From positions 186,001 through 250,000 of the forward strand of contig NZ_JASCTH010000011.1 in NCBI RefSeq assembly GCF_030009775.1: a stretch of 64,000 bases of DNA, written 5' to 3'. Below are positions 34,293 to 43,245 of the stretch, in pieces; the first letter of the stretch is position 1, and every line of letters starts with the position of its first letter. The translations under genes were made by a program, and so were the position numbers. This DNA is from Actinoplanes sandaracinus. Lineage in GTDB: Bacteria > Actinomycetota > Actinomycetes > Mycobacteriales > Micromonosporaceae. The notes under the pieces are model-generated. The model saw only the letters and a list, made by a program, of their open reading frames with translations, searched no databases and had not been told where the DNA came from.

Positions 34293-34471
34293 TCCGGTAA
34301 GCAGATGAAGGACACCGGGCGAAGGGGCGCCGAACGGCTGGTCGGCCATCGGACGGCAGGAGCCGGGCGAGTGACGCCGATGCCGGGTTTGTTCACACCG
34401 GCTGATGTGGCACGGTTAAGGTCAGCGCCCGGCGTCCGAACCGTCGTCGGCAGCGGTGGTCGGGAGGACTC

Positions 34472-36652
34472 ATGGACGAGCAGCAGGCGACCAGGGACGG
34501 CGACATCGAGACGCCGTCCGCTGCGCGGCCGCCCGCGAACGACGCCGAGGGGTTCGCTCCTCCGCCGCCGCCCGCCCCGGGCGCGTTGTGGGCCGCCCCT
34601 GACGGGGTCTCCGCGTCGGCGTCTTCTTCGTCACCCGGTTCTTCCCCGGCGCCCGGCGCGTCTCCCGTGTCTGGCGCTTCTCCCGCCGCCGGTGAGGCCG
34701 GCACGTCTTCTGACGCGCCCAGCACCGATCCCACGTCGGGCGCGCCCCACACTTCTGCCACGTCGGACGCAGCCAGCACTCCGCCCACGTCAGGAGCGCC
34801 CGGTACCTCTGCCACGTCCGGCGCACCCAACACTTCTGCCCCGTCGTCTGACGCAGTCGGCACTCCGCCCACGTCAAGCGCGCCCACCACTTCTGCAACG
34901 TCTGACGCAATCGGCACTCCTTCCACGTCGGGCGCGTCCAGCGTCTCTACGGCCTCTGACGCGCCCAGCACGCCGTCGGCGCCTGCCGCACCAGCCCCTT
35001 CTTCCTCGTCGGGTGCGCTCGATCCCTCCGCCGCTCCGGCTTCTTCTCCCGCGTCTGAAGCGGTCAGCAGTTCGTCCGGCACGGACGCGCCCCATTCCCC
35101 TCCGGCATCCACCCCATCGACGGTGAAGGCGTCCGCGTCGGTGCCGGTGTCCACGCCTCCGGCCACCCGGATCAGCGCCTCCGCGCCGGTCTCGGCCGCT
35201 CCCGTCGTGTCCGCTTCCGCAGCGCCCGCACCCGGTTCCGCCACGCCGTCCGCCGTTCCGGTCTCCGGCCCGCACGGTTCTGCCGTGCCGGTCTCTGCCG
35301 CGCCGGTCTCCGCCGCACCCGTTTCTGCCGCGCCCATCGCCCGGGCTTCCGCGTCGGTGGCTCCGGTCTCGGTCGCGCCGGTCTCCGCCGCTCCGGCGCC
35401 CCGAAGCCCCGCATCGTCCTCAGCACCGGCCGCCGGTTCCTCGGCACGGCCGATCTCCGCGGTGCCGAGTTCCGGCGCCGCACGGGCCGCCGTGCCCGGC
35501 GTCATCCGCCCCGGGGCAGCCGAGGTGCCCACCTCGGCCCGCGCGGCGGCGCAGCCGACGGTCTACGGCTCCACACCACGCCTCGACGGCGCCGCCGGAG
35601 TAGCCGAGCCCGAGAAGCCGGCCGACCCGGAGAAGCCAGCCGACCCGGAGAAGCCAGCCGACCCGGAGAAGCCAGCCGACCCGGAGAAGCCAGCCGACCC
35701 GGAGAAGCCAGCCGACCCCGCCCCGGACGAGCCGAAGCCCCAGAAGCCCGAGCCGGACGACCCGAAGACTCCCGAGCCGGAGAAGCCGCAGCCGGTGCCC
35801 GCACGCCCGGTCCCGCCGAAACCCGCGGACCCCGACCCCGACCCCGCCCGGCCTGAGCCGATCCAGCCGTCGCCGGCGCCGTTCCCCGCACCGCCGACCC
35901 CGTTCCCGGCGCCCACCCCGGAGCCGTCACCCCGGCCGGGTCCTGTCCCGCCGACTCCCGTGCCTCCGGTCCCGAGCCCGGTGCCGCCAGGCCCAGGCCC
36001 CAGCCCGGTCCCACCGGGTCCCGGCCCCAGCCCGGTTCCGCCAGGCCCAGGACCGAACCCGGTCCCACCGGGCCCGGGTCCCAGCCCGGTTCCGCCAGGC
36101 CCAGGCCCCAGCCCGGTCCCGCCGGGCCCCAGCCCGGTCCCGGGTCCGATTCCGCCGTTGGTCCCGCCGCCCCCGATGATCGGAAACGGGCTGCCCAGCT
36201 ACACCCTTCCGCCCAGCGCCGCGTCGGCGGGACTGCCGCCGGCCCCGCAGAGCGCGCCGCGCGGAACGCCGTACCGGGGTTACCCGTCGTCACCGGAGAA
36301 CATCGAGATGACCCAGCCGGTCTCCACCGGGACCTCGCAGACCACGCCGATCAGCCCGGTCTCCGGTGGGGTTCCGCAGCAGCGCGGCCAGGGCACGGTC
36401 TACGGCACCGGCGGCTATCCGGCGATCGACATGACGATGCCGGTCTCCGACCCGGCCGAGAACTCCGGCTCGCTGACCGGCCACATCCTGGCCCAGGGGT
36501 GGTACGACGCCCCTGTAGACCAGCGCCGCAGCAACGTCAAGGTGGTCATCGCCATGCTCGCGGTGCTCGGCCTGCTGGTGACGGTCAGCCTGGTGTTCGT
36601 GTTCACAGCGGGTGACGCGTTCACCGATTTCGTCGGCAATCTGGCGAACTGA
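34472..36652 (+). CDS. 726-residue Pro/Ala/Ser-rich tail-anchored membrane protein
   Basis: No family was recognised. It has no signal peptide (start MDEQQATRDGDIETPS). About 640 residues of Ala/Ser/Thr/Pro-rich and then Pro-rich sequence include six EKPADP units and about six PSPVPPGPG units. The C-terminal block of about 100 residues is less repetitive, followed by one transmembrane helix (about 690-714) and a short tail. Basic residues (QRRSN) before the helix predict the long repeat region to be cytoplasmic. The ATG is preceded by GGGAGG. It follows the NlpC/P60 gene on the same strand after 179 bp. Such sequence may act as a disordered scaffold. Confidence 0.85.
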   Translation: MDEQQATRDGDIETPSAARPPANDAEGFAPPPPPAPGALWAAPDGVSASASSSSPGSSPAPGASPVSGASPAAGEAGTSSDAPSTDPTSGAPHTSATSDAASTPPTSGAPGTSATSGAPNTSAPSSDAVGTPPTSSAPTTSATSDAIGTPSTSGASSVSTASDAPSTPSAPAAPAPSSSSGALDPSAAPASSPASEAVSSSSGTDAPHSPPASTPSTVKASASVPVSTPPATRISASAPVSAAPVVSASAAPAPGSATPSAVPVSGPHGSAVPVSAAPVSAAPVSAAPIARASASVAPVSVAPVSAAPAPRSPASSSAPAAGSSARPISAVPSSGAARAAVPGVIRPGAAEVPTSARAAAQPTVYGSTPRLDGAAGVAEPEKPADPEKPADPEKPADPEKPADPEKPADPEKPADPAPDEPKPQKPEPDDPKTPEPEKPQPVPARPVPPKPADPDPDPARPEPIQPSPAPFPAPPTPFPAPTPEPSPRPGPVPPTPVPPVPSPVPPGPGPSPVPPGPGPSPVPPGPGPNPVPPGPGPSPVPPGPGPSPVPPGPSPVPGPIPPLVPPPPMIGNGLPSYTLPPSAASAGLPPAPQSAPRGTPYRGYPSSPENIEMTQPVSTGTSQTTPISPVSGGVPQQRGQGTVYGTGGYPAIDMTMPVSDPAENSGSLTGHILAQGWYDAPVDQRRSNVKVVIAMLAVLGLLVTVSLVFVFTAGDAFTDFVGNLAN
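35612..35719 (+). repeat. 18-bp coding repeat, six copies
   Basis: The unit GAGAAGCCAGCCGACCCG (first copy with one change) is repeated six times and encodes (EKPADP)6. Confidence 0.95.
35971..36150 (+). repeat. 27-bp degenerate coding repeat
   Basis: About six degenerate 27-bp units encode PSPVPPGPG-type blocks, with synonymous changes between copies. The amino-acid pattern is better conserved than the DNA. Confidence 0.8.
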
Positions 36653-36925
36653 CGCGAGTCCGACACGCACAGATGCCCTGGTGTTTTGCCGCCCAGGCCC
36701 TCGACCATCTAGACTGGCGAGGTTGCTCTCTGGGGTGAGCAGGCCCACTACCCGCCTGGAATGCGGTCGGCGGTTCCGACGTTCACCCGTACACTGATGG
36801 TAGTTATTGACGCGGCGTGCCCACCCGGTGCACGCCACGGGCGTTCTTGCGGGCATTTCAGCGAGCGGTCATCAAAGACCGCGGCGGGCCATTTCGCGAG
36901 CATGCGCCCCCGTAGAGAGGTTCTC
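36653..36925. other. long leader region upstream of the DEAD-box helicase
   Basis: This 273-bp stretch has no convincing gene. It holds a GGCGTG...CACGCC hairpin near 36813-36835 and an AT-rich patch (TAGTTATTGA) near 36800 that may be the promoter. A long structured 5' leader would suit a cold- or RNA-responsive helicase gene, but this is inference. Confidence 0.5.
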
Positions 36926-38977
36926 TTGACCACTTTCGCTGACGCCAGCACGTTCCCGTCCGTCTTCAACAACAGCACTGAGAACGAATCCCCCGAAACG
37001 CCCGTCGTCGAGGCCCCGGCTGCCGACATCGCCGGCACTGAGACGCCCGTCACCGAGATCACCGTCACCGAGCCGGCCGCCGCCGCTGAGGTCGCCGAGG
37101 TCGCCGTGACCGAGACGGTCGTCGCCGAGGTCGCCGTGACCGAGGTCGCCGCGGAGGCTTCCGAGCCCGCCGCCCCCACGCTCGGCTTCGCCGACCTGGG
37201 CCTGCCGGCTGAGATCGTCCGGGTCCTCACCCGCGAGGGCATCACCACGCCGTTCGAGATCCAGGCCGCGACCGTGCCCGACGCGCTTGCCGGCCGGGAT
37301 GTTCTCGGCCGCGGCCAGACCGGCTCCGGCAAGACGCTCGCCTTCGGCCTGCCGGTCCTGACCCGCGTGTCCCAGGGTGGCCGGGCTCGCCCGCACCACC
37401 CCAAGGCCCTGATCCTGGTCCCGACGCGCGAGCTGGCGATGCAGGTCGCCGACTCGCTGATGCCGGTCGGCCGCTCGGTCGGTGTCTTCCTGAAGACCGC
37501 CGTCGGCGGCGTTCCGTACGACCGTCAGATGGACGCGCTGCGTCGCGGCGTCGAGGTGATCGTCGCCACGCCGGGCCGGCTCGCCGACCTGATCGAGCGT
37601 GGCGCCTGCAAGCTCGACGACGTCGAGGTCACCGTTCTGGACGAGGCCGACCAGATGGCTGACATGGGCTTCCTGCCCGAGGTCACCGATCTGCTGGCCA
37701 AGACGCCGGAGAACGCCCAGCGGCTGCTGTTCTCGGCCACTCTGGATGGCGACGTCGACACCCTGGTCCGGCGCTTCATGCACGACCCGGTGACGCACTC
37801 CACCGCTCCGGCGGAGGCCAGTGTGTCCACGATGGATCACCACCTGCTGCTGATCCCGCCGGCGGACAAGTTCCCGATCACCTCGTGGATCGCCAACCGG
37901 ACCGGCAAGACCATCGTCTTCGCCCGCACCCAGATGGGCGTGGACCGGCTGGTCGAGCAGCTCGCTGCGGTCGGTGTCCGGGCCGGCGCCCTGCACGGTG
38001 GCAAGACCCAGCGGGTGCGTACCCGTACGCTCGCCGAGTTCAAGGAAGGCCGGACGAACGTCCTGGTCGCGACGGACGTGGCGGCCCGCGGCATCCACGT
38101 CGACGGCATCTCGCTGGTCGTGCACGTCGACCCGCCGAAGGACCCGAAGGACTACCTGCACCGGGCCGGCCGCACCGCACGGGCCGGCGAGTCCGGCGCG
38201 GTGGTCACGCTGGTTCTGCCGAAGCAGCGCCGCACCACCCAGGCGATGATGTCGAAGGCCGGTGTCACCCCCGGTGAGTACCGCGTCCGCGTGGGCGACG
38301 AGAAGCTGGCTGAGATCACCGGCGCCCGCGAGCCCAGTGGCATCCCGGTCATCGAGGAGCCGGAGCCCCGTCGCGAGCGTTCCGGCGGTGCCCGCCGGTT
38401 CGGCGACCGCCCGCAGCGTTCCTTCGGCGACCGGCCGCAGCGCTCTTACGGCGACCGCCCGCAGCGCAGCTTCGGTGACCGCAACGAGCGCACCTTCGGT
38501 GACCGCCCGCAGCGTTCCTACGGTGACCGGCCCGCCGGCGACCGCCCCACCGGCGACCGCTCGTTCGGTGACCGGCCGCAGCGTTCCTTCGGGGACCGCC
38601 CGACCGGCGACCGTTCCTTCGGTGACCGGCCGCAGCGTTCCTACGGTGACCGGCCCGCCGGTGGCGACCGCAGCTTCAGCGACCGCCCGTCGGGCGACCG
38701 CGGTTTCGGCGGCCAGCGGAGCGAGCGCCCCTCCGGCGACCGTTCCGTCGGGGACCGCCCGGCCGGCGACCGCTCCTTCGGTGACCGGCCCGCCGGTGAC
38801 CGCCCGCAGCGTTCCTTCGGCGACCGCCCGCAGCGTTCGTTCGGTGACCGGCCCGCCGGTGGCGACCGCTTCGGCGACCGCCCGGCCGGCCAGCGCCGCG
38901 ACAGCGGGAACCGCACCGATCGCCGCGAGGGCCCGGGTGGCCGTTTCGGCACCTCCCGCCCGGCCCGCAGTTACTGA
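36926..38977 (+). CDS. DEAD-box RNA helicase with GDRP-repeat tail
   Basis: This is a 683-aa ATP-dependent RNA helicase. A Glu/Val/Thr-rich N-terminal extension (about 1-85) is followed by the core: FADLGLPAEIVRVL and PFEIQ (Q motif), GQTGSGKT (I), PTRELA (Ia), LDEADQM (II), FSAT (III) and HRAGRTARAG (VI). Residues from about 490 are tandem GDRPQRSFGDRP-like repeats, an RGG-like RNA-binding tail. TTG 36926 is chosen because AGAGAGG lies 5 bp upstream. An ATG at 36903 is the alternative. It ends at a strong terminator. Confidence 0.93.
   Translation: MTTFADASTFPSVFNNSTENESPETPVVEAPAADIAGTETPVTEITVTEPAAAAEVAEVAVTETVVAEVAVTEVAAEASEPAAPTLGFADLGLPAEIVRVLTREGITTPFEIQAATVPDALAGRDVLGRGQTGSGKTLAFGLPVLTRVSQGGRARPHHPKALILVPTRELAMQVADSLMPVGRSVGVFLKTAVGGVPYDRQMDALRRGVEVIVATPGRLADLIERGACKLDDVEVTVLDEADQMADMGFLPEVTDLLAKTPENAQRLLFSATLDGDVDTLVRRFMHDPVTHSTAPAEASVSTMDHHLLLIPPADKFPITSWIANRTGKTIVFARTQMGVDRLVEQLAAVGVRAGALHGGKTQRVRTRTLAEFKEGRTNVLVATDVAARGIHVDGISLVVHVDPPKDPKDYLHRAGRTARAGESGAVVTLVLPKQRRTTQAMMSKAGVTPGEYRVRVGDEKLAEITGAREPSGIPVIEEPEPRRERSGGARRFGDRPQRSFGDRPQRSYGDRPQRSFGDRNERTFGDRPQRSYGDRPAGDRPTGDRSFGDRPQRSFGDRPTGDRSFGDRPQRSYGDRPAGGDRSFSDRPSGDRGFGGQRSERPSGDRSVGDRPAGDRSFGDRPAGDRPQRSFGDRPQRSFGDRPAGGDRFGDRPAGQRRDSGNRTDRREGPGGRFGTSRPARSY
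38402..38890 (+). repeat. coding repeats in the DEAD-box tail
   Basis: Degenerate 12- to 27-bp units built around GGCGACCGCCCGCAGCGT encode about 25 copies of GDRP/GDRS motifs with QRSF or QRSY inserts. Confidence 0.85.
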
Positions 38978-38993
38978 TCCACACCTGCTTCAC

Positions 38994-39030
38994 CCGAAGC
39001 CCCGGTCGCGCTCCGCGATCGGGGCTTCGG
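38994..39030 (+). terminator. terminator after the DEAD-box helicase gene
   Basis: A 17-bp stem with one G-T wobble (CCGAAGCCCCGGTCGCG / GCGATCGGGGCTTCGG) lies 17 bp after the stop, followed by CCTTTCCC. Confidence 0.88.
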
Positions 39031-39195
39031 CCTTTCCCGCCCGCGCCAGCCGCCGCCCCGCAAAGGGGAAGGGGTACGGCCGCCTCCTTCAAGAGGAAGC
39101 GCCCTTGGAGATGAAAAGGGATGCCGCGCTCTTGAAAGGGTGAAAGGGATGCGCCCGGCGCCCACCCAGCGGGGTTGATCTTTATAGGAGGAACG

Positions 39196-39219
39196 GTGGA
39201 CCGCGGCGGAAACGGGTAG
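39196..39219 (+). CDS. seven-codon upstream ORF
   Basis: GTG followed by six codons and TAG (VDRGGNG) is preceded at 39186-39192 by AGGAGGA, the best SD in this region. It ends nine bases before the ATG of the next gene, which has no good SD of its own. It may couple or attenuate translation of that gene. An alternative reading is that the main gene simply uses a distant SD. Confidence 0.4.
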   Translation: MDRGGNG

Positions 39220-39228
39220 GTTACCGGC

Positions 39229-39858
39229 ATGCCGCTGCCTTCCGTGCTGTTCTGGGAGCGTAAGGACGTTCCCGGTGCCGAACATGCCCTGCTGGACGCG
39301 CGCGACGGCCTGTATGCGCACGGAACCGTCCTGGCCGCCGCCCCCGTGCCGTTCACCTGTCGCTATGAGGCGCGGACCGGGCCGGACGGGGCGACCGTGA
39401 GGGTCGATGTTCGCGCCGAGGGAGCGGGCTGGGCTCGTGGGGTGCGGCTGGAGCTGGCCTCCGGGCGCTGGCGGGTGACCGCCTCCGAGCAAGGTGATCT
39501 GGATGCGGCGCTGGTCGCGACGGGGCATGCGAGCGCGGGCCTACCCGGCTGCGCCGACCCGGATCTGTTGTTCGGCGCGTTCGACGTGGACCTGGGCGGA
39601 TCACCGCTGTTCAACTCCCTGCCGATCCGCCGCCTCGGCTTGGAGAGCGCGACGGACGGCGTCTCGCACCGGCTCAGCGTCGCGTTCGTGCTGGTGCCGA
39701 GCCTGGAGGTGGTGCAGGCGGACCAGATCTACACGCCGTTGGGCGACAACCGGGTCCGGTTCGCGAGCGAGACCTTCAGCGCCGACCTGACCTGCGACGG
39801 CGATGGTTTCGTGGTCGACTATCCGGGTCTGGCCCGGCGGGTCACAGCTGCTTCCTGA
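39229..39858 (+). CDS. putative glycolipid-binding domain protein
   Basis: This 209-aa protein resembles the putative glycolipid-binding family (formerly DUF1089). It starts VLFWERKDVPGAEHALL, has the block GCADPDLLFGAFDVDLGGSPLFNSLPIRRLGL-like core, and ends in DGFVVDYPGLARR. It is a single-domain beta-rich protein without a signal peptide. It overlaps the convergent metallopeptidase gene by 17 bp. The biological role of the family is poorly known. Confidence 0.8.
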   Translation: MPLPSVLFWERKDVPGAEHALLDARDGLYAHGTVLAAAPVPFTCRYEARTGPDGATVRVDVRAEGAGWARGVRLELASGRWRVTASEQGDLDAALVATGHASAGLPGCADPDLLFGAFDVDLGGSPLFNSLPIRRLGLESATDGVSHRLSVAFVLVPSLEVVQADQIYTPLGDNRVRFASETFSADLTCDGDGFVVDYPGLARRVTAAS

Positions 39859-41155
39859 TCCAGTTCACGCAGGTCTTGTCGACGGTCTTGAACGGTTTGC
39901 CGAAGGCCACCTGGGAGGCCGGGTCGAGGTCCATGCCCTCGTACACCACCATCTGGACGAAGGTGATCATCTTGGGTTCGCCGAACTGGTCGGCCATGCA
40001 GCCCGCCGCGAAATGGCCGGTGGCGTACAGCCTGGTGACGGTGAGGTCGTCGGCCTTCTCGGCGAGCTGCGGCACAGCCATCGTCTTGACGGCGCCGCGG
40101 CGGGACTGGACGTAGCGGAGCGCATCCCGGCTGTCGGTGTTCTGCGGCTTCCGGGGCTGGTAGCCGATGTATTCGGCGATCCCCTCGACCAGCCACTGGT
40201 CCTGGCCCTCGTCCCGGTTGCGGTTGCCGTTCAGGGTGACGGCGTGGGCCATCTCGTGCTGGATGAGCTCGGTGATCTCGCGGTCGGTGCCGGACATCAC
40301 CTTGCCCGCCCTCATGACGATGTCGCTGCCGACGCCGTTGAACTGCCGGTGGTAGGCGGCGGACCACTTCGGCGCCGCGTCGTCGTACCAGGTCTTCCAT
40401 GACTTGTCGTCGGCCATGTAGATCCGGTACTTCTTCTGCGGGTTGTTGAACTGCCCGGCGTAGCGGTCGGCGACCGTGGCCGCCTTCTCGGCGAGCGGCA
40501 GGGCGCGTTTGATGTTCTTCGCCTGTGACTTCGGTCCCGCGACGATCACCCGTGCCCCGTGGGCGAAGGTCAGCGCGGCGTTCTCCCACGGTGCCGGCTG
40601 CATGTGATTGGGGACGCCGGAGTCGGCCATGCCCGTGATCACGTACGAATCAGCGCGGGGTGTCCAGGTGAGCATGTAGATCATCTTCGGTGCCCCGAAG
40701 TTGGCGTCGGCCCGGAAGGCGGGGCAGTCGACGCCGCTGAAGCAGTAGTTGAGCCAGACCCGGGCCTTGATCGCGGCGCCGTCCATCTTCGGCTGCTCGT
40801 CGATCGCCAGGTCGGCGGAGGTCACCTCGAGCGCCCGCAGGTTCTGGAAGATCGTCCGGTAGCGCGGGTGCAGTTTCTGGTCGACGGGAGCGAGCCAGCC
40901 CGCCTCGTCGCCCTTGACCAGCGCCTGCGCCTGGGCGTCCAGCAGCGCATCCACCTGGTTGACCGGAGTCGCCTTCTCCAGCGGGGGAGACACCGGCAGC
41001 GAGGGAGAAGCCGAGGCCGACGGAGCCGGGGTCGCCGTGGCGGCCTGCTCGCGGTCCGGCCAGAACACCACCGCGCCGGCGCCGACGGCCAGCACCAGGA
41101 CCGCGAGGCACGCGGCCAGCACCGGTCTCTTCGACGGCGTGGGTTGATCATCCAT
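39842..41155 (-). CDS. membrane-anchored HExxH metallopeptidase-like protein
   Basis: This 437-aa protein has a short cytoplasmic start (MDDQPTPSKRP), one transmembrane helix (about 12-32), a Ser/Pro linker, an NTF2-like middle region (about 65-190) and a C-terminal gluzincin-like domain. The zinc motif is HEMAH, with the third ligand probably the Glu in WLVEGIAEYIG (18-20 residues later). This layout resembles the peptidase MA-like family. The ATG at 41155 is preferred to an upstream start because the helix then lies at the usual distance. The 3' end overlaps the convergent gene. Confidence 0.8.
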   Translation of the reverse strand: MDDQPTPSKRPVLAACLAVLVLAVGAGAVVFWPDREQAATATPAPSASASPSLPVSPPLEKATPVNQVDALLDAQAQALVKGDEAGWLAPVDQKLHPRYRTIFQNLRALEVTSADLAIDEQPKMDGAAIKARVWLNYCFSGVDCPAFRADANFGAPKMIYMLTWTPRADSYVITGMADSGVPNHMQPAPWENAALTFAHGARVIVAGPKSQAKNIKRALPLAEKAATVADRYAGQFNNPQKKYRIYMADDKSWKTWYDDAAPKWSAAYHRQFNGVGSDIVMRAGKVMSGTDREITELIQHEMAHAVTLNGNRNRDEGQDQWLVEGIAEYIGYQPRKPQNTDSRDALRYVQSRRGAVKTMAVPQLAEKADDLTVTRLYATGHFAAGCMADQFGEPKMITFVQMVVYEGMDLDPASQVAFGKPFKTVDKTCVNWIRKQL

Positions 41156-41189
41156 GATCGGGGATCTAACCATGCCGTTCGACAGGCTT

Positions 41190-42290
41190 CTATCCCGGCC
41201 AGTCACCGCCGTCGAGGAATTCCCGGATCACTTCGGCGTGCGGCGCGAGATCGAGTTCCTGCGCGGCCACCCACTCGTCGGAGTAGTAGGTGTCGGCATA
41301 CCGTTCGCCGCCGTCGCAGATGAGTGTGACGACGGAGCCGGTCCGCCCGGCCGCGCGCATCTCGGCGATGAGCCGGAACGCGCCCCACAGGTTGGTGCCG
41401 GTGGATCCGCCGAGCCGCCTGCCCAGGACTTCCGAGCCGGCCCGCATGGCGGCGAGCGACGCCGCGTCCGGCACGTGGATCATCCGGTCCACGACCGAGG
41501 GCAGGAAGGACTGCTCGACCCGGGGCCGTCCGATCCCTTCGATGCGTGAGCCCCGGCCGGTGGCGACGGTCCAGTCGCCGGCGAGGTAAGCCTGCCAGAA
41601 CGCGGACCCTTCGGGGTCGACAACGCAGACCCTGGTCTCCAGCCGGCGGTAACGGGCGTAGCGGCCGATGGTCGCGCTGGTGCCGCCGGTGCCCGCGCCG
41701 ACGACGACCCACGCCGGCACCGGGTGCCGTTCCAGTGACAACTGGCTGTGGATCGACTCGGCGATGTTGTTGTTGCCGCGCCAGTCGGTGGCTCGCTCGG
41801 CGTACGTGAACTGGTCCATGAAGTGCCCGCCGAGGTCGGCCGCGAGTCGCCGGGCCTCGGCGACCACCTGGTTCGGATCGGCGACCAGGTGGCAGCGGCC
41901 GCCCTGGAACTCGATGAGCGAGATCTTCTCCGGCGAGGTGGCCGCCGGCATGACGGCGATGAACGGCAGGCCGAGCATGCGCGCGAAGTAGGCCTCGCTG
42001 ACCGCGGTGGATCCGGAGGACGCTTCCACGACGGTGGTGGCCGGGCCGATCCAGCCGTTGCAGAGCGCGTACAGGAACAGCGACCGTGCCAGGCGATGCT
42101 TGAGTGAGCCGGTGGGGTGCGACGACTCGTCCTTGAGGTAGAGGTCGATCCCCCAGGAGGCGGGCAGCGGAAACGGCAGCAGGTGGGTGTCGGCGGACCG
42201 GTTCGCGTCCGCTTCGACGAGGGCGATCGCGTCGCGGGCCCAGTCTCGGGCGACGCAGTCGGAGCGGTCGAGCTTCGTGATGTCCATCAT
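41190..42290 (-). CDS. PLP-dependent cysteine synthase-family enzyme (Cds1-like)
   Basis: This 366-aa fold-type II PLP enzyme has the PLP lysine in [10 protein letters not shown], the substrate loop [12 protein letters not shown] and the phosphate loop [14 protein letters not shown]. It resembles the mycobacterial L-cysteine desulfhydrase Cds1, which releases sulfide, pyruvate and ammonia from cysteine. Cysteine synthase is the alternative. The ATG at 42290 shares its base with the stop of the Lrp regulator (TGATG), so they are co-translated. A cysteine-responsive pair is a reasonable inference. Confidence 0.85.
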   Translation of the reverse strand: MMDITKLDRSDCVARDWARDAIALVEADANRSADTHLLPFPLPASWGIDLYLKDESSHPTGSLKHRLARSLFLYALCNGWIGPATTVVEASSGSTAVSEAYFARMLGLPFIAVMPAATSPEKISLIEFQGGRCHLVADPNQVVAEARRLAADLGGHFMDQFTYAERATDWRGNNNIAESIHSQLSLERHPVPAWVVVGAGTGGTSATIGRYARYRRLETRVCVVDPEGSAFWQAYLAGDWTVATGRGSRIEGIGRPRVEQSFLPSVVDRMIHVPDAASLAAMRAGSEVLGRRLGGSTGTNLWGAFRLIAEMRAAGRTGSVVTLICDGGERYADTYYSDEWVAAQELDLAPHAEVIREFLDGGDWPG

Positions 42291-42757
42291 CAGCCGCCGT
42301 TGTGCCCGTCGGCCCAGCCGGGCTGCGGGCGGTTCTCCCACTTGGTGGAGAGGGCGATCCCTGTCCGGGTCGTGGCGACGCCAGGGGTCCGGTTGATCCG
42401 CACGATCAGCTGCTCCAGTTCCGCGATCGTGCCGACCCGCACGATGAGTTGGTACGACTCGACGCCCGCCATGAAGTAGCAGCTCTCCACCTCGGGCATG
42501 GCCCGCACCGCGGCGAGCACGTCGTCGGTGTCGGCGCCCGAGTCCTCGATGATGCCGATCAGCGCGGTGACGCCCAGCCCGATCGCCTCGTGGTCGATGT
42601 CGGCCCGGTAGCCGCGGATGGTCCCCGCGGTCTCGAGCTTACCGACTCGCTCGTGCACGGCGGGGGCGGAGAGCCCGACCTTGCGGGCGAGTTCGGCGTA
42701 CGACGAGCGCGCGTTCTCTCGTAGCAGGTCGATCAGCCGGAGGTCGATGGAGTCCAT
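42290..42757 (-). CDS. Lrp/AsnC family transcriptional regulator
   Basis: This 155-aa regulator has an N-terminal helix-turn-helix ([41 protein letters not shown], about 2-42) and a C-terminal RAM effector domain (VTALIGII... to ATTRTGIAL). It lies directly upstream of and overlaps the Cds1-like gene. AsnC-type regulators often sense the amino acid used by the neighbouring enzyme, so cysteine is the likely ligand. The 212 bp upstream to bldC is a divergent promoter region in which no operator stands out. Confidence 0.92.
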   Translation of the reverse strand: MDSIDLRLIDLLRENARSSYAELARKVGLSAPAVHERVGKLETAGTIRGYRADIDHEAIGLGVTALIGIIEDSGADTDDVLAAVRAMPEVESCYFMAGVESYQLIVRVGTIAELEQLIVRINRTPGVATTRTGIALSTKWENRPQPGWADGHNGG

Positions 42758-42969
42758 GCATGAAACCCTAATCGGGTGGCGCTCCGACCTTCACGCCCGG
42801 TAGCGGCGAATGGGGGGCAGGATAATGACCACTGTCGCAATCGGGGCTTTTTCCGCATTTCACGGACTTGGTTCAGGGGCGGTGCTCTAATGGCTTTACG
42901 TCCAGATCGAGCATGCCGACACTCACCGTGACCACCGGCCGCTCCAGATACCGAACCGAGGAGGGGGTT

Positions 42970-43245
42970 GTGGACACTGGAGATCGTCTGCTGACACCGG
43001 GCGAGGTGGCCGCGTTGTTCCGCGTCGACCCCAAAACGGTCACGCGCTGGGCCGCCGCCGGCCGTATCGGCAGCATCCGTACTCCGGGTGGACACCGCCG
43101 ATTCCGTGAATCCGAAGTTCGCGCACTGCTTGAGGGCGATGGCGTGATCGAGGAAATGCGCGAGGACGACGCCGCCAACAAACCGCGAAACAACGGTCCC
43201 AGCAATCCGGGACCGGGCTACGGCCCGCCCAACGGCCTGCGCTAA
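42970..43245 (+). CDS. bldC: BldC-type MerR-like developmental regulator
   Basis: This 91-aa protein has a single winged helix-turn-helix: LLTPGEVAALFRVDPKTVTRWAAAGRIGSIRTPGGHRRFRESEVRALL. It matches Streptomyces BldC, a head-to-tail DNA-binding regulator of development. The C-terminal about 30 residues are Asn/Pro/Gly-rich and longer than in the 68-aa Streptomyces protein. GTG 42970 follows GAGGAGGGG (42958-42966). An ATG at 42913 is less well placed. It overlaps the convergent UbiX-type gene by 4 bp. Confidence 0.9.
   Translation: MDTGDRLLTPGEVAALFRVDPKTVTRWAAAGRIGSIRTPGGHRRFRESEVRALLEGDGVIEEMREDDAANKPRNNGPSNPGPGYGPPNGLR

Noticed and set aside
33915-36150. Tandem 15-27 bp repeats considered as a CRISPR array or VNTR locus outside genes
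   Set aside because: The repeats are in frame, have no unique spacers and encode clear Ser/Pro and Pro/Gly protein repeats.
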